Source: Rhodoferax koreense
GTDB lineage: Bacteria; Pseudomonadota; Gammaproteobacteria; Burkholderiales; Burkholderiaceae_C
Assembly (NCBI RefSeq): GCF_001955695.1
Contig: NZ_CP019236.1
Span: forward strand, 1,984,001 to 2,048,000
Direction: 5' to 3'
DNA length: 64,000 nucleotides
Both the position numbers and the translations under genes were made by a program. The notes under the pieces are model-generated. The model made no database searches and was not told the DNA's origin. It saw nothing but the letters and a program-made list of their open reading frames with translations. Below, in pieces: positions 1 to 8,807 of this stretch. The first letter of the stretch is position 1, and each line of letters begins with the position of its first letter.

Positions 1-841
1 ATTTGGTGTTGAAGATGTTCAGGCCCTTGTTCTCCATCGCGCCCATGTTGAAGTCGCTGGTGGCGACGATCATGAAGCGCTCCAGGTCCAGCGGCAGGCC
101 GAAGCGGGCTTCGTCCCAGGCGACCGAGGCCATCAGCGAATTCATCGCGTGTTCGGTCTTGTCCAGGTCGCCGGGGCGCACGAAGACCTGCAATAGATGC
201 TCGCGGCCGTTGCGTGCCGTGATGCGCTGCTCGCGGCCCACGAGTTGGCCCGCCACCAGCGCGAACAGGTAGCTCGGCTTTTTGAACGGGTCAACCCACT
301 TGGCGAAGTGGCGGCCGTCGTCGAGCGTGCCTTGCTCGACCAGGTTGCCGTTGGACAGCAGCACCGGGTACTTGGCCTTGTCGGCGCGCAGCGTCACGGT
401 GTAGCTGGCCATCACGTCGGGCCGGTCCAGGAAATAGGTGATGCGGCGGAAGCCCTCGGCCTCGCACTGCGTGAAGAACGAGTCGTTGCTCACGTACAGG
501 CCCATGAGCTTGGTGTTCTTCGCCGGGCAGCAGGTGGTGAAGATTTCCAGGTCGAAGGCGCCGTCTTCCGCGGCGGGCAGGTTTTCCAGCACGAGCTGGT
601 TGCCGTCCATCTTGAACGACGCGCCCTGGCCGTTGACCAGCACGCGGGCCAGGTTCAGTTCCTCGCCATCCAGGCGCAGCGGCTGGGCCGGCACGTCGGC
701 GTTGCGGCGCAGGCGCATCTTGTTGAGCACGCGGGTCTTGGCCGGGTCGAGGTCGAAACAGAGTTCGACAGTGTCGATCCAGAAAGCCGGGGCGGTGTAG
801 TCCGCCCGGTGGATGGCCGAATGTTGTCCTTCACGCGTCAT
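1..841 (-). CDS. pepN: Aminopeptidase N, N-terminal part (cut by window edge)
   Basis: This is the first 280 residues of an M1-family zinc aminopeptidase; the rest lies beyond base 1. The N-terminal beta-sandwich domain is followed by the start of the thermolysin-like domain, where the exopeptidase motif GAMEN is visible at residues 267-271. The zinc-binding HExxH helix would follow shortly and is not in the window. PepN is a cytosolic enzyme of about 870 residues that removes N-terminal residues from peptides. The ATG at 841 overlaps the end of the upstream HAD gene by 11 bp, so the two are probably co-transcribed with prfB and translationally coupled. Confidence 0.93.
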   Translation of the reverse strand, partial: MTREGQHSAIHRADYTAPAFWIDTVELCFDLDPAKTRVLNKMRLRRNADVPAQPLRLDGEELNLARVLVNGQGASFKMDGNQLVLENLPAAEDGAFDLEIFTTCCPAKNTKLMGLYVSNDSFFTQCEAEGFRRITYFLDRPDVMASYTVTLRADKAKYPVLLSNGNLVEQGTLDDGRHFAKWVDPFKKPSYLFALVAGQLVGREQRITARNGREHLLQVFVRPGDLDKTEHAMNSLMASVAWDEARFGLPLDLERFMIVATSDFNMGAMENKGLNIFNTK

Positions 842-1523
842 TGAGGTGCTCCAGAAAATTCGTTTGGATGAGTTCGTTGTAGTCGCGCACGCAGGTGATC
901 ACGTGGGTGCCGGCCAGGGCTGAAGCGGTGTTGGTCGTGCAGATGCCGACCGCGCGCATGCCGGCGCGGCGCGCCGCTTCGATGCCGAACGGCGCGTCCT
1001 CGAACACGATGCAGCGTTCGGGCGCCACGCCCATGCGCTCGGCCACGGCCAGGAAGATGGCCGGCGTGGGCTTGCCCGACAGGCCTTCGTCGCCGCGCGC
1101 GATGGCGTCGGGCGCCGGGTTCATGCGCAGATGGCCCATGGCGAATTCGACATTGTGGATGTCGCCCGCCGTGCCGACGCCGACCTTCAGCCCGCGTGCG
1201 CGGGTGGCGGCATAAAACGCACTGAAGCCGGCCACCTCCTGGAAGATCGGGCCGAAGATGTCGCGGTACAGCTGTTCCTTCTCGTGCACCAGCGCCCAGG
1301 CGGTGGCCTCGTCCATGTCGGGCTGGTCGAGGATCAGCCGCACGCATTCGAGGCCGGTGCGGCCCGTGGTGCGGCGCATCAGCTCGGCGATGTCCATGGC
1401 CACCTCATGCTTGCGCGCGAAGTCGAGCCAGGTGGAGCTGTGGTGCGGCATCGAGTCGATCATGGTGCCGTCCATGTCGAAAATGATAGCGTCCACCGCC
1501 CGTATTTCCTGCGCCGGAGCCAT
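831..1523 (-). CDS. HAD-superfamily phosphatase (beta-phosphoglucomutase-like)
   Basis: A 230-residue haloacid dehalogenase-type hydrolase. The nucleophile motif DMDGT is at residues 16-20 (Asp16 nucleophile, Asp18 acid/base). A helical cap follows, then the lysine of motif III (SGKPTP, about residue 150) and the metal-binding motif IV (VFEDAPFGIEAA, about 172-183). The family dephosphorylates or isomerises small phosphorylated metabolites, often sugar phosphates; the substrate cannot be read from sequence. Its ATG shares one base with the prfB stop (TAATG), and its stop overlaps the pepN start, so it sits in a tightly coupled chain. Confidence 0.88.
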   Translation of the reverse strand: MAPAQEIRAVDAIIFDMDGTMIDSMPHHSSTWLDFARKHEVAMDIAELMRRTTGRTGLECVRLILDQPDMDEATAWALVHEKEQLYRDIFGPIFQEVAGFSAFYAATRARGLKVGVGTAGDIHNVEFAMGHLRMNPAPDAIARGDEGLSGKPTPAIFLAVAERMGVAPERCIVFEDAPFGIEAARRAGMRAVGICTTNTASALAGTHVITCVRDYNELIQTNFLEHLNDA

Positions 1524-2627
1524 TAAACGCCCTGCTTCAAAGAGGCTTCGATGAAGATGTCCAGGTCACCATCGAGCACCTTCTGCGTGGCCGAGACTTC
1601 GACGTTGGTGCGCAGGTCCTTGATGCGGCTGTTGTCCAGCACGTAGCTGCGGATCTGGTGGCCCCAGCCCACGTCGGTCTTGGTGTCTTCGAGCTTCTGC
1701 TGCGCTTCCTGCTGCTTGCGCAGTTCGAAGTCGTACAGCCGGCTGCGCAGGCGTTTCCAGGCCACGTCGCGGTTGCTGTGCTGGCTGCGGCCGTCCTGGC
1801 ACTGCACCACGATGCCGGTCGGAATGTGCGTCAGGCGCACGGCCGAATCGGTCTTGTTGATGTGCTGGCCGCCGGCGCCGCTGGCGCGGAAGGTGTCGGT
1901 GCGCACGTCGGCGGGGTTGATCTCAATCTCGATCGAGTCGTCGATTTCCGGGTACACGAACACACTCGCGAAGCTGGTGTGGCGGCCGCCCGAGCTGTCG
2001 AAGGGGCTCTTGCGCACGAGGCGGTGCACGCCTGTTTCGGTGCGCAGCAGGCCGAAGGCGTATTCGCCCTCGACCTTGATCGTGGCGCCCTTGATGCCAG
2101 CGGTGTCGCCGTCGGAAATGTCTTCCACCGTGGCCGTGAAGCCCTTGCGTTCGGCGTAGCGAAGGTACTGGCGCAGCAGCATGCTGGCCCAGTCGCAGGC
2201 TTCCGTGCCACCGGCGCCGGCCTGGATGTCCAGGAAGCAGGGCAGCGGGTCGGCCGGGTTGTTGAACATGCGGCGGAATTCCAGCGCTTCCACTTCCGTG
2301 GCGAGCTTGGCGGTCTCGGCCTCGATGGTGGCCAGGCCGTCATCGTCGCCTTCTTCCTTCGACATTTCGAAGAGCTCGGTGTTGTCGGCCAGCTCGCTCT
2401 GCAGCTTGGACAGCGACAGCACCACGGCGTCGAGCGACTTCTTTTCCTTGCCCAGTTCCTGGGCTTTCTTCGGATCGTTCCAGACGCTCGGGTCTTCCAG
2501 CGAGGCGTTGACGGTCCTCAGGCGTTCGGCTTTGGCATCGTAGTCAAAGATACCTCCGTAAATCTTCCGTGCGCGCGCTCAGCGAGACGAGTTGATTGCC
2601 GATGGTGTTGACGCGTTCTGCTTCCAT
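1523..2627 (-). CDS. prfB: Peptide chain release factor 2, with programmed +1 frameshift
   Basis: RF2 recognises UGA and UAA stops and releases the peptide in the ribosome. The gene is in two frames. A 27-codon leader starts at ATG 2627 ([18 protein letters not shown]...) and ends in an in-frame TGA at 2544-2546. Skipping one base (the T at 2546) joins it to the main frame, GAC TAC GAT..., giving a 367-residue protein. The leader carries the classical recoding signal: an internal Shine-Dalgarno CGGAGG, then TATCTT directly before TGAC. The GGQ catalytic motif ([15 protein letters not shown]) lies at roughly residues 245-260. This is autoregulation, not a sequencing error: low RF2 favours the shift. 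Confidence 0.96.
2537..2556 (-). promoter_or_regulatory. prfB: prfB +1 recoding site
   Basis: Read on the minus strand the site is CGGAGGTATCTTTGAC. An SD-like CGGAGG stands three bases before the CTT slippery codon, which is followed by the weak stop context TGAC. This matches the E. coli prfB element in order and spacing. It makes RF2 synthesis depend on the RF2 level. Confidence 0.93.
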
Positions 2628-2706
2628 GATGTGCTTTCTGAAGGGGGGAGCCGGACCACCGATGGTCCAGGCGAATCCGCTATTTTCTCACGCCCTTCAA
2701 GTGCGT

Positions 2707-3624
2707 TTACGCCTGCAGGAAATCCTCGATCAGCCGGGCCAGCGCTTCGGGCTGGTCGTGGTGCAGCATGTGGCCGGTGTCGGGCAGGGTGACGGTGCGC
2801 ACGTTGGGCACCAGCTTGAGCCGTTCGTGGAACTCGGGCAGGCTGTACTGGCCCGGCCAGTAGCGCGCGAAGGTGTCGTCGGCCGCGTCGACGGCCAGTG
2901 TCGGCGCCTGGATGCGCTGGTACATCGCCAGCACCTCGTCGAGTCGGGTGAGCTGGGCGAACACGATCTTGTGCGCCGGGTCGCCCAGGATCTGCCAGTT
3001 ACCCTGAGCGTCGGGCCGCGCCCAGTGCCGGGCCAGCCAGGCCGCGCGGTCGGGCGCCAGCCGCGGATTGGTCTTCATGAGTCGGCGCGCCACGCCGTCG
3101 GCGTCCGGATAACCCTTCAAGGCCTTGTCACCCCGGTGGAAGGCCTTGAGCTCGTCGATCCAGCGCGCGTAGCGGCCCGGCGCCTGGGCCGCGCGGTTCT
3201 GCGGGCCGCCGAAGCCTTCCAGGTTGACCAGCCGGCGGATGCGCTCGGGCCGCACGCCCGCGTATTGCATCACCACGTTGCCGCCCATGCTGTGGCCGAC
3301 GAGGTCGACCGGGGTGTCGCCCGCATAGTGGTCGAGCAGGAAGTCGAGATCCGCCAGGTAGTCGGGAAACCAGTAGTTGTCCACCGCCGGGCCGGTGGTC
3401 AGGCCGAAGCCGCGCCAGTCGGGCGCGATCACATGGCGGTCGGCGGCCAGCGCATCGACCACGAACTGGTAACTCGCGCCCACGTCCATCCAGCCGTGCA
3501 CCATCACCAGCGGCGGCACGCCGGGCCGCGGTTCGCCCCACACGTAGGCATGGTAGGTGTGCTGGCGCACGGGCACATATTCGCTGCGGAAGTTTCGGCG
3601 GGTCGTGTACATGCGGGCGATCAT
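2707..3624 (-). CDS. Alpha/beta-hydrolase fold protein
   Basis: A hydrolase of about 300 residues with a clear alpha/beta-hydrolase order: oxyanion-hole HGWMD (LVMVHGWMDVGASY), nucleophile elbow GHSMGG, and a late catalytic His in DTGHMLHHDQP. The acid is probably in VDAADDTFARY. No signal peptide is seen, so it should be cytosolic. Substrate is unknown; relatives are annotated as esterases or haloalkane dehalogenase-like proteins. The start may be ATG 3624 (MIARMYTTRR) or ATG 3612 (MYTTRR); neither has a strong Shine-Dalgarno. It is divergent from the reductase starting at 3691. Confidence 0.85.
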   Translation of the reverse strand: MIARMYTTRRNFRSEYVPVRQHTYHAYVWGEPRPGVPPLVMVHGWMDVGASYQFVVDALAADRHVIAPDWRGFGLTTGPAVDNYWFPDYLADLDFLLDHYAGDTPVDLVGHSMGGNVVMQYAGVRPERIRRLVNLEGFGGPQNRAAQAPGRYARWIDELKAFHRGDKALKGYPDADGVARRLMKTNPRLAPDRAAWLARHWARPDAQGNWQILGDPAHKIVFAQLTRLDEVLAMYQRIQAPTLAVDAADDTFARYWPGQYSLPEFHERLKLVPNVRTVTLPDTGHMLHHDQPEALARLIEDFLQA

Positions 3625-3690
3625 ACGGAGCCCGGCGCGTTCACGAAGTAAACCGTAAACTCGCCCGTTTCCCATGGGAGAGTTTTTGTG

Positions 3691-4755
3691 ATGAACCAAA
3701 TCCAGCTGGGCCAAAGCGAGTTGCGCGTGACCCCGATCTGCCTGGGCACCATGACCTTCGGCGAACAGGTCGACGAGGCCACCGCGCACGCCATCCTCGA
3801 CCGCTCGCTCGAGCGCGGCGTGAATTTCCTCGACACCGCCGAGATGTATTCGGTGCCGGCCCGTGCCGAAACCTACGGCCACACCGAGACCATCCTCGGC
3901 AACTGGTTCGCCAAACGCCCGGGTGCGCGCGAAAAGATCGTGCTGGCCAGCAAGGTCGCCGGCCCGGCGCGCGGCATGAACTGGGTGCGCAATGGCAGCA
4001 CCGACCTCACTGGCGCGGAGATCATCGGCGCCTGCAACGACAGCCTGAAGCGACTGCAGACGGATGTCATCGACCTCTATCAGATCCACTGGCCCGCCCG
4101 CCATGTGCCGGCCTTCGGCAACGTGTATTTCGACCCCGAGAAAGACCTGCCCGTGGCGCCGATCCACGAGCAGCTCGACGCCATGGCCACGCTGGTCAAG
4201 GCCGGCAAGATCCGCGCGATCGGTCTGTCCAACGAGACGCCCTACGGCGTGCACGAGTTCGTTCGCCTGGCCGAACAGCACGGCCTGCCGCGCGTGGCCA
4301 CGGTGCAGAACCCCTATTGCCTGATCAACCGCACGGTGGAAAACGGCCTGGACGAAACCATGTACCGCCTGGGCGTTTCGCTGCTGGCCTATTCGCCGCT
4401 GGGCTTCGGCCTGTTGACCGGCAAGTACGATGCCTCGGGCACGACCGGCCCCGACGCACCCGCCAACGCCCGCATCGGCCGCTACGAGTCCGTGCGCAAG
4501 CAGCGCTGGGGCCGCCACGAAGCGCTGGTCGCCGCGCGCCGCTACAACGCGCTGGCGCGCGAGCACGGCCTCACGCCGACGCAGCTCGCGCTGGCCTTCT
4601 GCTACACCAAGTGGCAGGTGGCGAGCACCATCATCGGCGTGACCACGGTCGCCCAGCTCGACGAAGACCTCGACGCCTGGGGTACGACGCTGTCGCCCGA
4701 GGTGCTGGCGGCGGTCGACGCGATCCGCTGGGAAATCCGCGACCCGGCACTTTAA
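3691..4755 (+). CDS. tas: Aldo/keto reductase, Tas-like
   Basis: A protein of about 354 residues close to E. coli Tas: start MNQIQLGQSELRVTPICLGTMTFGEQ, the catalytic region FLDTAEMYSVPAR, and the C-terminal NADPH-binding segment VASTIIGVTTVAQL. It is an NADPH-dependent (alpha/beta)8-barrel reductase of the aldo/keto reductase superfamily. The physiological substrate of Tas is uncertain; the E. coli gene was found as a suppressor of tyrosine auxotrophy under starvation. Asp, Tyr, Lys and His of the tetrad are recognisable (D..AEMY, ASK, QIHW). The ATG at 3691 follows a GGGAG and is preferred over the GTG at 3688. Confidence 0.9.
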   Translation: MNQIQLGQSELRVTPICLGTMTFGEQVDEATAHAILDRSLERGVNFLDTAEMYSVPARAETYGHTETILGNWFAKRPGAREKIVLASKVAGPARGMNWVRNGSTDLTGAEIIGACNDSLKRLQTDVIDLYQIHWPARHVPAFGNVYFDPEKDLPVAPIHEQLDAMATLVKAGKIRAIGLSNETPYGVHEFVRLAEQHGLPRVATVQNPYCLINRTVENGLDETMYRLGVSLLAYSPLGFGLLTGKYDASGTTGPDAPANARIGRYESVRKQRWGRHEALVAARRYNALAREHGLTPTQLALAFCYTKWQVASTIIGVTTVAQLDEDLDAWGTTLSPEVLAAVDAIRWEIRDPAL

Positions 4756-4756
4756 G

Positions 4757-4826
4757 CGAACATTACTATTGATTTGATAGCTACTCGCGCTGACTTAGCT
4801 TGCGCGAGAGGTTGATTTGGTTCATC
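4757..4826. repeat. Comamonadaceae-type intergenic repeat with hairpin
   Basis: The gap between the reductase and ybaK holds a 'gatttgatagctactcgcgc' type sequence with a 7-bp perfect stem, CTCGCGC at 4784-4790 and GCGCGAG at 4802-4808, then AGAGGTTGATTTGG. From memory, variants of this element are scattered between genes in Comamonadaceae genomes. Its function is unknown; here it could also act as a weak transcript end for the upstream gene. Confidence 0.55.
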
Positions 4827-4827
4827 A

Positions 4828-5319
4828 ATGGCAAAGTCAGGGCACATCTCCGAAACGCCGGCCACGCAGTTCCTGCGTGCGAACGGCGTGGCTTTCACCG
4901 AGCACCCCTACGCCTACGTGGAACACGGTGGCGCCCAGCACAGCGCCGAAGTGCTGGGGCTGGACCCGTTCACCGTGGTCAAGACGCTGGTGATGGAAGA
5001 CGAGCGCGCCAGGCCGCTGATCGTGCTGATGCATGGCAACCGCGCCGTGTCGCTGAAGAACCTGGCACGGCAGATCGGCTGCAAGTCGGTCGTGCCGTGC
5101 AGGCCCGAGGTGGCGAACCGGCACAGCGGCTACCTGGTGGGCGGCACCTCGCCGTTCGCCACGCGCAAAGCCATGCCGGTCTACGTGGAGGCGGCGATCC
5201 TCGCGCTGCCGCGCATCGCCATCAACGGCGGGCGGCGCGGCTACCTGGTCGGGCTCGATCCGCAGGTGTTGACAAGCTTGCTGGACGCGAAGCCCGTCGA
5301 CTGCGCTTTACCGCTGTAG
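4828..5319 (+). CDS. ybaK: Cys-tRNA(Pro)/Cys-tRNA(Cys) deacylase YbaK
   Basis: A 163-residue YbaK/ProRS-editing-domain protein. The family hydrolyses mischarged Cys-tRNA(Pro) made by prolyl-tRNA synthetase. Diagnostic features are the start TPATQFLRANGVAFTEHPY, the conserved lysine in FTVVKTLVM, the HGN motif of the catalytic pocket (VLMHGNRAVSLKNLAR), and the GGTSPFATRKAMPVY segment. It is a free-standing cytosolic domain of the usual size. The stop at 5317-5319 directly precedes the plsY region, and both are likely on one transcript. Confidence 0.92.
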   Translation: MAKSGHISETPATQFLRANGVAFTEHPYAYVEHGGAQHSAEVLGLDPFTVVKTLVMEDERARPLIVLMHGNRAVSLKNLARQIGCKSVVPCRPEVANRHSGYLVGGTSPFATRKAMPVYVEAAILALPRIAINGGRRGYLVGLDPQVLTSLLDAKPVDCALPL

Positions 5320-5373
5320 ATGCCGGAACAGGTCTGCGCGGCTGGCAAAATGCGCCACCGTTTGGAGACTTTC

Positions 5374-6009
5374 TTGGACATCATCTACCCCATCCTGGCC
5401 ACGCTGGCCGCCTACCTGCTCGGCTCGTTGTCGTTCGCCGTGATCGTGAGCCGCGTCATGGGGCTGAGCGATCCGCGCACCTTCGGCAGCAAGAACCCCG
5501 GTGCCACCAACGTGCTGCGCTCCGGCAGCAAGAAGGCTGCCGTCATCACGCTGCTGCTCGACGGCCTCAAGGGCTGGCTGCCGGTGGCGTTGGTCGGCTG
5601 GTATGGCAAGCGTTACGGCCTGGAGGAGGGCACGCAGGCGCTGGTCGGGCTGGCGGCTTTCCTGGGCCACCTGTACCCGGTGTTCTTCCGCTTCCAGGGC
5701 GGCAAGGGCGTGGCCACGGCGCTGGGCGTGCTGTTCGGCGTGCACTGGCTGCTGGGGCTGGCCACGGTGCTGACCTGGCTCATCATCGCGGTGTTCTTCC
5801 GCTATTCGTCGCTGGCTTCGCTGGTGTCGGCCGTGTTCGCGCCGGTGTTCTACCTGCTGGTCAGCGGTGTGGCCTGGTACAGCGACACGCGCATCACGTT
5901 GGCGATCTGCGTGATGAGCCTGCTGCTGTTCTACCGCCACCGCGAGAACATCGCGCGCCTGCTGGCGGGCAAGGAGTCGCGGTTGGGCGGGGGCAAGAAG
6001 AGCGCTTGA
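5374..6009 (+). CDS. plsY: Acyl-phosphate:glycerol-3-phosphate acyltransferase PlsY
   Basis: An inner-membrane enzyme making lysophosphatidic acid from acyl-phosphate and glycerol-3-phosphate, the first step of phospholipid synthesis. The three cytoplasmic family motifs are present: [27 protein letters not shown] and [20 protein letters not shown]. About five membrane helices are seen. I prefer the TTG start at 5374 ([17 protein letters not shown]), because GGAG lies 6 bases upstream and it gives the standard N-terminus and a length of 211 residues. In-frame ATGs at 5320 and 5350 would add an uncharged-poor leader that the family normally lacks. Confidence 0.93.
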   Translation: MDIIYPILATLAAYLLGSLSFAVIVSRVMGLSDPRTFGSKNPGATNVLRSGSKKAAVITLLLDGLKGWLPVALVGWYGKRYGLEEGTQALVGLAAFLGHLYPVFFRFQGGKGVATALGVLFGVHWLLGLATVLTWLIIAVFFRYSSLASLVSAVFAPVFYLLVSGVAWYSDTRITLAICVMSLLLFYRHRENIARLLAGKESRLGGGKKSA

Positions 6010-6027
6010 GGTAGAGCGCCCCGAGCG

Positions 6028-7296
6028 TCACAGTGCCGCGCAGTCGGCGACCTTGAATTCGACGCGGCGGTCGATCGCATCGCGCGCGTCGTCGCTGCCG
6101 CTGCCGACGATGTTTTCCGACCAGCCCTTGCCGCTGGCCCGAAGGCGGCCCGCCAATCGCGGCTGCTGGGCCAGCAGGGTCTGACGTACGCGTTCGCTGC
6201 GGGCCAGCGACAGGCCCAGGTTGAAGGCTTCCGTGCCACTGCGGCTGGTGTGGCCGGCAATCTCCAGGCAGGTGGGCGCTGCGGCCGCCTGGGTCGAAAT
6301 CTCCTGCAGCCAGAAGCCGTAGGCACCGCTCACCGCCGGATCGGCCCAGAACTCGGTCTGACCGGGTGTGAACAGCAGCTTGACCGCGAGCCGGCGGCTG
6401 GCCAGGCCCATGGCGACCACGCGCTTGAAGGCCTGCTTCGCCGCCTCGGGCTGGCCGAGCTTGAGGTAGCTCAGGTATTCCCCGTTGGCCGCGCGCAGGG
6501 CTTGCTCGGGCGACTTGGCGGCCACTTCCTGGAACAGGTTCAGCGCCTTCGGATAATGGCCCGAGGCATAAGCCTGTTGCGCCTGCTCCAGCCTGGCCAG
6601 GCCAAGCGCGTCCTGCACCGAAGGCCCATCGATGGCGGTATGCATGGGCGCGCTGAAGAGGGTCGACCGGCCTTCGGCGGCGGACTGGTTGATCAGCACC
6701 GGGCTTTCGGCGTCGAACGGGCTCGGGTTGGCGTCGGCCGCCTGGGTGCGCAAGGGGCTTTGCCAGCGCGCGACGACGTTGCGCGTCTTGAGGTCGAGCA
6801 GGACCAGGGTCAGCATCAGCGGTGGATTCGGGTTGCCTCCGGCCGCGTTGGGCCGGCCGGCGGGCGACGCGGACTGGTCGCGTGAGACGAAAGGGATCAG
6901 GCTGGCGCTGAGCAGCAGGTCGGCCTGGTCGTCCGCGCTGCCGAGCGTGGCCGGCACCAGCCTGATCCCGGGCAGGATCTGCTCGATGTGCTGTGCCACC
7001 ACCTGCCGGACCCTGACGGCCGCCACCGTCTGTCGCCAGCCGAAGGCGGCACCCTGGGCCGTGCTGGCCGTGCTCAAGTCGACGAAAGGACCCAACGCCA
7101 GCCGTTGCGCCGGCCAGCGCGGTCGGAAAGGGGCCTTGCCGCGCCACTGGCCCGCCAAGGCGTCGGTGGCCTCGAACACGTCCTGCTCGAAGGGACTGGC
7201 GGGCGGGCGGGGCGGTGGGCTGGTGCAGGCGGCCAGCATCAGGAGCAGCAGCAGCCCGAGCGTCGTCAGCCAGTTGCGGGAAAGCTTGGTATTCAT
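6028..7296 (-). CDS. OmpA-like lipoprotein with TPR-like region
   Basis: A 422-residue outer-membrane-type lipoprotein. The N-terminus has a signal peptide ending in a lipobox (LLLMLAAC, Cys about residue 22). A central domain (about 50-210) resembles curli/CsgG-like or penicillin-binding-activator folds only loosely. A TPR-like stretch follows (LEQAQQAYASGHYPKALNLFQEVAAKSPEQAL), then a C-terminal OmpA peptidoglycan-binding domain (IAGHTSRSGTEAFN..LARSERVRQTLL, ending DAIDRRVEFKVADC). Its ATG overlaps the stop of the ATPase gene as ATGA, so the pair is translationally coupled. Likely role: an outer-membrane to cell-wall anchor working with the ATPase. Confidence 0.8.
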   Translation of the reverse strand: MNTKLSRNWLTTLGLLLLLMLAACTSPPPRPPASPFEQDVFEATDALAGQWRGKAPFRPRWPAQRLALGPFVDLSTASTAQGAAFGWRQTVAAVRVRQVVAQHIEQILPGIRLVPATLGSADDQADLLLSASLIPFVSRDQSASPAGRPNAAGGNPNPPLMLTLVLLDLKTRNVVARWQSPLRTQAADANPSPFDAESPVLINQSAAEGRSTLFSAPMHTAIDGPSVQDALGLARLEQAQQAYASGHYPKALNLFQEVAAKSPEQALRAANGEYLSYLKLGQPEAAKQAFKRVVAMGLASRRLAVKLLFTPGQTEFWADPAVSGAYGFWLQEISTQAAAAPTCLEIAGHTSRSGTEAFNLGLSLARSERVRQTLLAQQPRLAGRLRASGKGWSENIVGSGSDDARDAIDRRVEFKVADCAAL

Positions 7297-8675
7297 CGGC
7301 ATGTGGATTCCAGGGTGCGTTGTTGGCGCGCCGTCAGCGGTTCGCCCAACGACAGCTGGGTGAGCAGATGGCCGCAGTTCGGGCTTTCGGTTTTGGTTGG
7401 TGGCTCCGGTGCCGCCGGGTGGCGGTTGGCGGCGAGACGGGTCGGGGGCGGCACCGGCCGCGCCGGTTGCCGTTGCGCCGGTGGCGTCGGCGGTGCGGAC
7501 TCGGGTGGCTGGCTTGTCCTGGGGGGTGGCGGGGTGGTGGCTTCCGTGGCGGCCTCTGCTCCTGCCTGGGCTCCCGTTCCAGCGGGCGGCGCCGCGGCGG
7601 GCAGTGCACTCGCCGAAACGGCCGCAGGCACTGGCAACGGCGCGCGGATGGCCAGCGGCACAGCCTCGTGCCGTAGCCACAAGGCCGCGCCTGCGGCAAG
7701 TGTCAGCAGCATCAGCACGATGGAGAGCGGCAGGGTGCGGGAGGTTCGCGCAGTGACCGGCGCCTGCGCCGGCTGTGTTGGCTGCACGGGTGGCGACGGG
7801 GGGACCGGCGGTGGCAGGTCGGCCGGGGCCGTCGGCTCGAGGACCTCGGCGTGGAAGCCGAGTTCGTCGGCCTGTTCCGCCACCGCCTGCACGTCGATCG
7901 GCCGGTCCTCGTCGAGCAGGATCGAAGTCTGCAGCAATTGTTTGCACAACAGCTTGATCTGGCCCGGCCGGCCCTGGGCGCGGGCGTGGATTGCGGCCAC
8001 GACCGGCGCGGACAAGGTCAGCCTGCCGGGCGACGGCAAGGCGGCCAGGCGTTGGGCGATGAAGGCGGCGGATTCCTGGGGCTGGAATGCGGACAGCGCA
8101 AACTGCGGGCCGATGTCGGCGGCGGCGCCTGGCGATGCGAGCGCGGCCAGACGTTCGAGCAGCGGCGGTCGGCCTGCGAGCAGCATCCGCAGCAGCGGAC
8201 GGCCGTCCTGTTGCAAGCGGCTCAGCGCGAGCAATGGCCCAAGGGCGTCCAGCGGGAGATGCTGTGCTTCGTCCACGACCAGCAGGCTCGCTTCGCCGGC
8301 GGCGGCCCAGTGCCGCAGCCGGCTTTCGGTCCAGGCCACGGCCGCGCTGCCGTGCGTCGGCGTGTCGGCCGGCATGCCGAACGCGTAGGCCATCGAGCGC
8401 AGGATTTCCGCGCCATCCATCGAGGTGTAGGCCAGTTGCGCGAGGTGCGGCCAGCGGCCGGGCATGTCCAGCAGGACACGTTGCAGCAACAAGGTCTTGC
8501 CGGCACCCGCGGCGCCGGTGAGAACCACCACGCCACGGCCCGCTTCGAGGCTGCGGCGCAGGCCGTGGCGCACGAGCTCGCTGGCCGGTGTGGGTAAGTA
8601 TTGGGCGGGATCAGGCTGCCAATCGAAGACGCTGCCCAATTCGCCGAGCAGTTCAAGGTCCATTGGCGTGGCCAA
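7293..8675 (-). CDS. ExeA/GspA-like AAA ATPase with transmembrane and proline-rich tail
   Basis: A 460-residue protein. Residues 1-270 form an AAA ATPase like the cytoplasmic part of ExeA/GspA: Walker A GAAGAGKT (about 54-61), Walker B LLVVDEAQH (about 131-139), and the AAA C-terminal lid with ARAQGRPGQIKLLCKQLL. A single transmembrane helix follows (LPLSIVLMLLTLAAGAALWL, about 318-337). The periplasmic part is about 120 residues rich in Pro and Ala, with no recognisable peptidoglycan-binding domain, unlike ExeA. ExeA uses ATP to help the secretin cross peptidoglycan. No type II secretion genes lie nearby; the partner is the OmpA-like lipoprotein downstream. Confidence 0.82.
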   Translation of the reverse strand: MATPMDLELLGELGSVFDWQPDPAQYLPTPASELVRHGLRRSLEAGRGVVVLTGAAGAGKTLLLQRVLLDMPGRWPHLAQLAYTSMDGAEILRSMAYAFGMPADTPTHGSAAVAWTESRLRHWAAAGEASLLVVDEAQHLPLDALGPLLALSRLQQDGRPLLRMLLAGRPPLLERLAALASPGAAADIGPQFALSAFQPQESAAFIAQRLAALPSPGRLTLSAPVVAAIHARAQGRPGQIKLLCKQLLQTSILLDEDRPIDVQAVAEQADELGFHAEVLEPTAPADLPPPVPPSPPVQPTQPAQAPVTARTSRTLPLSIVLMLLTLAAGAALWLRHEAVPLAIRAPLPVPAAVSASALPAAAPPAGTGAQAGAEAATEATTPPPPRTSQPPESAPPTPPAQRQPARPVPPPTRLAANRHPAAPEPPTKTESPNCGHLLTQLSLGEPLTARQQRTLESTCR

Positions 8676-8807
8676 GCATCGTTCGTAGTCCGCTGGATAT
8701 GCGTGCAGTCATCTGCATACAGTCTAACGATCAATCAACGCGACATTGGCTGGTGCACAAACACTTTCACATCTTCAAATCGTCACATCGCGGTGTGACG
8801 TTGCGCC

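Noticed and set aside
3625..4566. N-terminal extension of the alpha/beta hydrolase
   Set aside because: It is the antisense of the Tas-like reductase; hydrolase similarity begins near MYTTRRNF.
7303..7947. Upstream extension of the OmpA-like lipoprotein frame
   Set aside because: It overlaps the ATPase gene out of frame, and the signal peptide clearly starts at 7296.
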